Shown here: positions 58,152 to 64,000 of the stretch, one piece after another
Numbering within the stretch: the stretch's first letter is position 1
Layout: every line of letters starts with the position of its first letter
Assembly (NCBI RefSeq): GCF_017743735.1
Contig: NZ_JAGHRO010000001.1
Span: 434,001-498,000 of the forward strand
Source: Shimia sp. R9_2
GTDB lineage: Bacteria > Pseudomonadota > Alphaproteobacteria > Rhodobacterales > Rhodobacteraceae
DNA: 64,000 nucleotides
Reading direction: 5' to 3'
The notes under the pieces: generated by a model
Seen by the model: only the letters and a program-made list of their open reading frames with translations
Databases searched by the model: none
Told to the model about the DNA's origin: nothing
Position numbers and translations under genes: made by a program

Positions 58152-60180
58152 CACAAGCGCCAAAGGGTCATCTTCGGCATCAAGGCCAACCTGGGCCTGG
58201 CTGCCACGTCGCCGCTCCGCCTCTGTGCGGATGCGGCTGTTGGCCATCGCGCTTTTGCCAACGCTGGTCATCATGCCGCTGTTCTTTATCATTACGGCGG
58301 TGAATTGGTCCTCGCGGTTTGATAACTTGCTGATTGCCAAAGTGAATGGCGAGCTGACCATTGCGGATCAGTACCTGTCTCAGCTGCTTGAAAACAGTGA
58401 TCTGCGGATGCAGGCCTTGGCGGCCTCGGCGGATTTTGTGGATCATGTCCGGTCCGACGATCAGGATGGCATCGCGCGCCTTCTGCAGGTGCAGCGGGTC
58501 CAGCTTGGGTTGGATTTCCTTTATTACCTTGCCGCGGATGGCTCTGTGATCTCCTCTCCCCGCTTGGTGGATGACAGAAATCTGGCGCGGTGGCCTGTTG
58601 TCTCTCAGGCGCTGGCCGGGTTTGGTTCTGCCCAGATTGACGTCTTTTCAGGTGAGGATCTGGCCGAGGTCTCCTCCGATCTGGCTGAGCTTGCACGTAT
58701 TAAACTGGTGCCGACACAGGCTGCGGTGCCGACAGAACGTGTCGAGGAGACCCGGGGCATGATGGTGCATGCGGCCACGCCGGTGTCAGAAGACGGACGG
58801 CACGGTGCTTTGGTTGGGGGCGTTCTGCTCAATCGCAATCTCCCGTTTATTGATACGATCAACGATCTGGTCTATCCGACCGCGAGCTTGACCGAAGGCA
58901 GCCAAGGCACCGCGACGCTGTTTTTGGATGATGTGCGCATCTCCACCAATGTGCGCCTCTTTCAGGATGAGCGTGCCTTGGGCACCCGTGTATCTGCTGT
59001 GGTACGTGAGGCTGTGTTGGATCGGGGTGAGGTCTGGCTCGATCGCGCTTTTGTGGTGAACGATTGGTACATCTCAGCTTATGAGCCGGTCACGGATAGC
59101 TTTGGTAATCGCGTCGGGATGCTCTACGTCGGCTTTCTGGATCAGCCATTTCGAGATGCAAAGTTCTCGACCATCCTGACTTTTGCGGTCGCGTTTGCGG
59201 TGATTGTGCTGATTTCTGTCCCGATCTTTTTGCGCTGGGCGCGGCAGATTTTTGCGCCGCTGGAGCGGATGTTGCGCACGATCACGCGGGTGGAAGGGGG
59301 TGATCTGGGGGCGCGTACTGGCGTTGAAAACAGCGATGAGGAGATCGCGCGCGTGGCGGCGCAGATGGATGCGCTGCTTGAGCAAATTCAGGAGCGCGAT
59401 CGGGAGTTGAACCGGCGGGTGGCCGCAAGGACGCAAGATTTGGCAGAAGCAAACCGGCGGCTGGAAGCCACGACGCGGCAGCTGGTTGTGTCCGAAAAAC
59501 TGGCGGCAGTTGGTGAAATCGCGGCGGGCATCGCGCATGAGATCAACAATCCCATTCAGGTGATCCAGGGGAATCTGGATGTGATACGCGTGCAGCTTGG
59601 GGATCGGATTGAGGATATTCGCACCGAGCTGAAACTGATTGATGAACAGACGCATTCGATTTTTCTGATTGTGAACAAGCTTTTGCAGTTCACCCGACCA
59701 GATGAATACGCGCAAGGCAGCGAACTTCATCAACCCTCGGCGGTGATGGTGGATACCGTGCCGCTGGTGCAGCATTTGCTGAACACCGGCGACATTGCGT
59801 TGCAGTTGGAGCTGGAAAGCGAAGGGGCGGTTGCGATCAACCGTACGGAGCTGCAGCAGGTGTTGATCAATCTGATCGTCAACGCCATTCACGCGATGCC
59901 TGAGGGGGGATCATTGCGGGTCTCTACCAAGGACGACACGCGAGACGATCAGGCTGGTGTGTTGATCGAGGTGGCGGACACAGGTGTCGGCATGACAGAC
60001 GCGCATCTGAGCCGGATTTTCGACCCGTTTTTCACCACCAAACAGGGGGAGGGCACCGGGTTGGGGCTGTCGATCTCGCGCAAACTGGTGGAGCTTTATG
60101 ATGGCGCCATAGAGGCGGACAGCACCATTGGTGAAGGCACGGTGTTCCGCCTGTGGTTCCCATGCGCAGATCAAGGTTAG
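58144..60180 (+). CDS. Membrane sensor histidine kinase
   Basis: A 678-residue kinase. TM1 is at about residues 30-54, a periplasmic double-Cache-like sensor follows, and TM2 is near 343-365, then HAMP and a coiled coil. The phospho-acceptor His465 is in IAAGIAHEINNPIQVI; the catalytic domain has NLIVNAIHAMPEG, DTGVGM and GTGLGLS. It is the cognate kinase of the NtrC-like regulator. The start at 58144 gives MTDTSAKG; an earlier start at 58069 lies in the regulator gene. The Cache-type sensor suggests a small organic acid signal, perhaps formate. Confidence 0.93.
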   Translation: MTDTSAKGSSSASRPTWAWLPRRRSASVRMRLLAIALLPTLVIMPLFFIITAVNWSSRFDNLLIAKVNGELTIADQYLSQLLENSDLRMQALAASADFVDHVRSDDQDGIARLLQVQRVQLGLDFLYYLAADGSVISSPRLVDDRNLARWPVVSQALAGFGSAQIDVFSGEDLAEVSSDLAELARIKLVPTQAAVPTERVEETRGMMVHAATPVSEDGRHGALVGGVLLNRNLPFIDTINDLVYPTASLTEGSQGTATLFLDDVRISTNVRLFQDERALGTRVSAVVREAVLDRGEVWLDRAFVVNDWYISAYEPVTDSFGNRVGMLYVGFLDQPFRDAKFSTILTFAVAFAVIVLISVPIFLRWARQIFAPLERMLRTITRVEGGDLGARTGVENSDEEIARVAAQMDALLEQIQERDRELNRRVAARTQDLAEANRRLEATTRQLVVSEKLAAVGEIAAGIAHEINNPIQVIQGNLDVIRVQLGDRIEDIRTELKLIDEQTHSIFLIVNKLLQFTRPDEYAQGSELHQPSAVMVDTVPLVQHLLNTGDIALQLELESEGAVAINRTELQQVLINLIVNAIHAMPEGGSLRVSTKDDTRDDQAGVLIEVADTGVGMTDAHLSRIFDPFFTTKQGEGTGLGLSISRKLVELYDGAIEADSTIGEGTVFRLWFPCADQG

Positions 60181-60186
60181 GGCGCT

Positions 60187-61857
60187 TTAGCCCTTCAAGT
60201 ATTCCTCATAGGGTTTGGCTTTCAGGCCGCGATATTTCACCGTCAGTTCAAGCGGCGCGTCGCTTTCATCATAGATCCCGATCACAACACCTTTGCCTCC
60301 AGATTTGGTGCGCATCTCGTTGAGCTGTTCCTCTGAGCGGGTTGTGCGTTGGGATTGGCGGCGGGTCCAAGTGAAGAGGTGGTCATACATCGTCGCGATG
60401 ATCTCGGCATGCTCCGCGCTTTGTCCGAGATCGGTGAGCTCATTGGGGTCGTTGACCAGATCGAACAGCAGCGGGGGATAACCGCCCTCGCAGTGGATGA
60501 GTTTCCAGTCTTTCGTGGCGACCATGAACAGTACCGCATCCCGAACCGAAGCGTTGAGCCGCGTGGCGATGGGGCTGGCGGAGTAGTCGTATTCGCAAAT
60601 TACAAATGCGCGGTCTGTTGTCTCCTTTTGCCCATGGATAATGGGCAGCAGGCTTTCGCCTTCCAGTATGTGATAGGCTGGCTGCTCGCCTGTGACGTCG
60701 ACAAATGTAGGGGCAAGGTCAATGGACTCTACCAATGCGTCACATACGGTGCCGCGTGTGGCATCTGCCTCCGGGCTTGGATCATAAATGATCAGAGGCA
60801 CCTTCGTGGCAGCGTCCTGAAAGAAAGTCTTTTCTCCCATCCAGTGATCGCCCAGGAAATCGCCGTGATCTGATGTCAGCACAATCATTGTATCCTCCAT
60901 CCGGCCCGTTTCCTCCAGCCATAAAAAGAGGCGTCCCATCTGGTCATCGGCCTGTTTGATCAAGCCCATATAGGCAGGGATGACGGCGTCGCGGACATCT
61001 TGGCGTGAGAAGGTTTCTCCAATTTTGGTGTCCATGAAAGCTTTTAGAACCGGGTGGGCGTTTTGCCGCTCGCTGTCGGAGCGGACAACAGGCATGACGT
61101 GTTCAGGGCCAAACAGGGAGGCGTAGGGCTCCGGGACGATATAGGGCCAATGGGGCTTGATGTAGCTGAGATGACAGCACCAGGGCCCGTCAGTTTGGGC
61201 GATGAAGTCCATGCCGCGAGTGGTCAGATAAGGCGTTTCGCTATCCTCTTCGGCGATATTCGCCGCCTCAGAAGAGTTCTTCAGGAACCAGCCAGAGAGG
61301 ACGTTGCCTTCTTCATCCAAACCGGAGTTTGCGAAGTCATGCCAAGGGTTGTCGCTCTCGTATCCCTTGTCTTGCAGATAGGCGTTGTAGGCCTTGGCGC
61401 CGTCAGGGTCATAGCTGCCTTCGGGACCTTCGGGCTTCATTCCGTCATCGCGTTCAAAGACATCAAAGCCGCATTCGGCAACACGGGCGCCAATCAGACT
61501 GTCAGGTTCCAAACCCAGTCGCGCCATGCCTTCGGCGTCTGCGCGCATGTGGGTTTTGCCCACCAACCAGCAATCCATGCCCGCCTTGCGCAGGTGATCC
61601 CCCATGGTCATTTCGCCAACTTTCAGTGGAATGCCGTTCCAACTTGCACCGTGGCTGTGGACGTAGCGCCCTGTGTAAGTGGACATGCGGGAGCTGCCGC
61701 AGATTGGAGACTGGATATAGGCGCGTGTGAAGCGGACTCCTTGGGAAGCCAGACGGTCGATATGCGGGGTTCGCAGGTGCGGATGGCCATAGCAGCTGAG
61801 GTAGTCCCAACGGAGCTGGTCAAACATGATGAATAGGATGTTTTTGGCTTTTGCCAT
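60187..61857 (-). CDS. Sulfatase / phosphonate monoester hydrolase family protein
   Basis: A 556-residue alkaline-phosphatase-superfamily hydrolase. Cys53 in SPICGSSRMS is the residue that would become formylglycine; the canonical motif is CxPSR, and here Pro is replaced by Ser. Metal ligands are MFDQLRWD (Asp13) near the N-terminus and TSDHGDFLGDH. No signal peptide is present, suggesting a cytoplasmic enzyme, as for choline sulfatase or phosphonate monoester hydrolases. The ATG at 61857 follows GGGGAG. It is tail-to-tail with the kinase gene. Confidence 0.88.
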   Translation of the reverse strand: MAKAKNILFIMFDQLRWDYLSCYGHPHLRTPHIDRLASQGVRFTRAYIQSPICGSSRMSTYTGRYVHSHGASWNGIPLKVGEMTMGDHLRKAGMDCWLVGKTHMRADAEGMARLGLEPDSLIGARVAECGFDVFERDDGMKPEGPEGSYDPDGAKAYNAYLQDKGYESDNPWHDFANSGLDEEGNVLSGWFLKNSSEAANIAEEDSETPYLTTRGMDFIAQTDGPWCCHLSYIKPHWPYIVPEPYASLFGPEHVMPVVRSDSERQNAHPVLKAFMDTKIGETFSRQDVRDAVIPAYMGLIKQADDQMGRLFLWLEETGRMEDTMIVLTSDHGDFLGDHWMGEKTFFQDAATKVPLIIYDPSPEADATRGTVCDALVESIDLAPTFVDVTGEQPAYHILEGESLLPIIHGQKETTDRAFVICEYDYSASPIATRLNASVRDAVLFMVATKDWKLIHCEGGYPPLLFDLVNDPNELTDLGQSAEHAEIIATMYDHLFTWTRRQSQRTTRSEEQLNEMRTKSGGKGVVIGIYDESDAPLELTVKYRGLKAKPYEEYLKG

Positions 61858-62049
61858 TGTTCCGCTCCCCCAAAGTCTTTGCGCTATCTTGAGGGGCAGG
61901 GCAGCTGGGTCAACCAAAGAAGCGGGCAAGGCCTGATCTTCGGCGTCGCCTAAAATGCCACGTTGTCTATTGGCAGTATCGGGATGGTATTGCGTCGGTG
62001 CCGTTTTCCGGGTGAAAAGCGGTCGAGGGGACCGGATTGACCGGCGTAA

Positions 62050-63777
62050 GTGAACTGTGTGAGCATCAAAGCCAAGACCAATACCGCGTCTCAGACGGCG
62101 GAACCTGATGGAGCCTTTGCCCGTCGCCTTGAGGTCGTGAGCTTTCTATTGGATGCGGGTGCTGGCATGCGCGATCCCATTGTCTTTCTCACGCTGATAT
62201 CCGGATTGAGCCGCGCTGGGATGATCTTTGCGATCAATGAAACCGCGCAGCGCTATAGCGAAGGACCTGGATGGTCGGTCGCGATGCTACTGATCTGTGC
62301 CGCGGCGATGGTGGTATCGGGCTATTTTCAGAAGGTCCGCGCCTTTACCCTCATCACCCGGATTGAAGCGCAGATGCGCAATCGGCTTTCCGCACTTTTG
62401 CTGCGTGCCAACATCGATTTTCTGATCTCGCGCCGCCATGGCAAAGTCTATGGTGCGATGACGGCAGAGGTGAACCAGCTTGCGCAGGCGGTGATCCATC
62501 TGGTGGAGGCCATTGGGGCAGCATTGGTTTTGCTGTTTGCCATCCCGTATCTGTTTTATGTGAGCTGGATTGCTGGCGTCGCGGCCGTGGCGGCGATTGG
62601 TTTGGGGGGCATCGGCTTTGCCCTGATGGATGGCCCTGCAAGGCGCTGGGCGATCAAGGCCTCAGAGTCCTTTGCGGCGTATTGCGACCGTGTGACGGAT
62701 ATGCTGAGCGGCTGGAAGGAACTGCGCTTGCGTGGCAGCCGCCGCGATGCGCTGGAGGGTGAAACCAAAGCCGTGATCGCAGCGCAGGTGGCTCACAAGA
62801 TGCGCTCAGAGCGCTTGTTTGCTGCGAGCACCGGTGGTGGGCAACTGGCTGTCGCGCTGCTCATGTGTTTTGTGGTGATCATTTTGCCGATGCTCTCTGG
62901 CGGCGATGCGATCGTGATGTTTCAGGTGCTGACCATCATCTTCTTGGTCAATGGCCCGACCGAACTCGTTTTCAACACTCTGCCGATTTTGAGCCGCGCG
63001 GAGGCGAGCTACTACAAGATCAAAGGGGTCGAGGCCGAATTGGCTGAGGCGCAGAGCCAGGCGCTGCATGCGGTGTCCAAACCATTGGACCGGTTTGACA
63101 GTATTGCGCTGCGCGGTGTGGAGGCCAATGTCGGTGAAATCGGGCGAGCGGATGTGACGCCGTTTCACCTTGGGCCGATTGATCTGACGTTTCACCCCGG
63201 GGAGACGGTGTTCATCTGCGGGGGCAATGGCTCGGGCAAAACCACTTTGCTGTCTTTGATCACGGGCATGCGCCATCCGGAAACAGGAGACATCCTGCTC
63301 AATGGTGCGCCACTGACGGATGACACGACCGCAATGTATCGCGAGCTGTTTTCTGCGGTCTTTGCGCAGTTCCATCTGTTTGAACATGCCTATGGCATGC
63401 CGGAAACGGAGTTGGCTGCCTTGGAAAGCCGGATTGCGCAGCTTGGGCTGGCAGAGCGGGTTCAGTTGTTAGGGGATAAGTTCTCCAACACTTCGCTCTC
63501 TGCAGGGCAGAGCCGCCGCCTCGCACTGGCAGTGGCCCTTGCAGAGCAAAGGCCGATCATTGTGCTGGATGAGTTTGCTGCGGATCAGGATCCGGCCAAT
63601 CGCGCGTTTTTCTATGATGTGCTGATGCCGGAGCTGTCAGCATCTGGTCGGTTGGTGCTGGCGGTGACACATGATGATCATCAATTTGGCAAATGTGATC
63701 GCTTGATCAAAATGGAGGCGGGGCGCATCGTGTCGGACGAGCGCATGCGCGCACGTAAAGAGGCTTTGGGCAGATGA
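62050..63777 (+). CDS. SyrD/PvdE-like ABC exporter (cyclic peptide export type)
   Basis: A 575-residue fused permease-ATPase. Six TM helices occupy residues about 35-320. The ATPase domain has Walker A CGGNGSGKTT, a modified signature LSAGQSRRLALA, Walker B IIVLDEFAAD and H-loop VTHDDHQF. The order and motifs match the cyclic-peptide/siderophore exporter group. The start is a GTG at 62050 or 62059, with a weak site. The next gene overlaps by four bases. No peptide synthetase is visible here; the substrate is unknown. Confidence 0.85.
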   Translation: MNCVSIKAKTNTASQTAEPDGAFARRLEVVSFLLDAGAGMRDPIVFLTLISGLSRAGMIFAINETAQRYSEGPGWSVAMLLICAAAMVVSGYFQKVRAFTLITRIEAQMRNRLSALLLRANIDFLISRRHGKVYGAMTAEVNQLAQAVIHLVEAIGAALVLLFAIPYLFYVSWIAGVAAVAAIGLGGIGFALMDGPARRWAIKASESFAAYCDRVTDMLSGWKELRLRGSRRDALEGETKAVIAAQVAHKMRSERLFAASTGGGQLAVALLMCFVVIILPMLSGGDAIVMFQVLTIIFLVNGPTELVFNTLPILSRAEASYYKIKGVEAELAEAQSQALHAVSKPLDRFDSIALRGVEANVGEIGRADVTPFHLGPIDLTFHPGETVFICGGNGSGKTTLLSLITGMRHPETGDILLNGAPLTDDTTAMYRELFSAVFAQFHLFEHAYGMPETELAALESRIAQLGLAERVQLLGDKFSNTSLSAGQSRRLALAVALAEQRPIIVLDEFAADQDPANRAFFYDVLMPELSASGRLVLAVTHDDHQFGKCDRLIKMEAGRIVSDERMRARKEALGR

Positions 63778-64000
63778 CCAATACGCAATGGACGCCGTTA
63801 CGCGGCACAGGATTGGCGATGTTGATTTCGCTGATCTGCACCGGGTTTGTCACGCTGGTGGTGAATGCACAGATTTACCCGGCGCGTTGGCAATACGCTC
63901 TGTTCTACCCTGAAAAGACCGCCGAGCGCCCCTATACCATCAGCGAATCCATTGGAGATCCGCGCATTGGCGAACCGTTTGCGGATTGGATGCTTTTGTG
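63774..64000 (+). CDS. Hypothetical membrane protein (3' truncated by window)
   Basis: The frame opens with MTNTQWTPLRGTGLAMLISL and continues for 75 codons to the window end with no stop. One strong hydrophobic helix lies at about residues 13-31, and a soluble part follows (IYPARWQYALFYPEK). It overlaps the exporter stop by ATGA, so it is translated with it and probably works with it. I recognise no family. Confidence 0.7.
   Translation, partial: MTNTQWTPLRGTGLAMLISLICTGFVTLVVNAQIYPARWQYALFYPEKTAERPYTISESIGDPRIGEPFADWMLL

Noticed and set aside
1-64000. tRNA or rRNA genes, CRISPR arrays, IS elements, integrases
   Set aside because: No cloverleaf-like sequences, regular spacer-repeat arrays or transposase/integrase frames were found on reading the intergenic gaps and proteins.

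Overview
The window is a gene-dense, GC-rich alphaproteobacterial chromosome segment. Gene content points to the marine Roseobacter group of the Rhodobacterales: a petP/petR-like regulator pair, a gene-transfer-agent-type DUF2793 protein, a carnitine/crotonobetaine-type CoA cluster, the DUF6494/DUF6505/DUF3305/DUF3306 formate dehydrogenase neighbourhood, and short intergenic repeats built around GGATATTT. I see no tRNA, rRNA, CRISPR array, insertion sequence or integrase. It looks like ordinary chromosome with one elaborate respiratory island.

1-20 kb is mostly housekeeping and stand-alone genes: the 3' end of gltB, a divergent SDR/AraC pair, a chemotaxis receptor, a secreted DUF4189 protein, mtgA, a glutathione transferase, queG, an orphan periplasmic binding protein, a DUF2793 phage/GTA-like protein, msrB-msrA, an exported thioredoxin with a CcdA-type membrane protein, two EamA exporters, a potassium channel overlapping a VOC protein, aroC with an HD-domain gene, and ilvE.

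20-38 kb: petP-petR-like regulators; a histone-deacetylase-family gene, xseB, ispA and dxs in one run (isoprenoid precursor supply); an epimerase-like SDR; a methyltransferase; a minus-strand catabolic set (acyl-CoA dehydrogenase, SelT/SelW/SelH-like protein, ADP-forming acyl-CoA ligase, CaiD-like hydratase, DUF1810) facing a GlxA-type AraC regulator; a sterol-desaturase-family and class II aldolase pair; a perfect 20-bp palindrome; and ade-amn, which together would take AMP to hypoxanthine and ribose 5-phosphate.

38.6-60.2 kb: after an HU gene and cysK, a tungstate ABC importer (tupB-tupC-tupA) leads into a formate dehydrogenase super-locus. It holds a DUF6505 protein, a biotin/lipoate-ligase-fold protein with eroded catalytic motifs, an Mrp/ApbC ATPase, DUF6494, a cytochrome c with an N-terminal half resembling one lobe of a binding protein, a 657-residue poly-[4Fe-4S] protein, DUF3305, DUF3306, a TorD-like chaperone, a small Tat protein (FdhX-like), the catalytic, ferredoxin-like and cytochrome b subunits, a WD40-cytochrome c fusion, a 41-residue membrane microprotein, and a two-component pair whose NtrC-type regulator lacks the GAFTGA loop. 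Read together, these genes would import W (or Mo), build and export a Cys-type formate dehydrogenase, connect it to c-type cytochromes and control its expression.

60-64 kb: a formylglycine-type sulfatase-family hydrolase is divergent from a SyrD/PvdE-like ABC exporter, followed by an incomplete small membrane protein cut by the window end.
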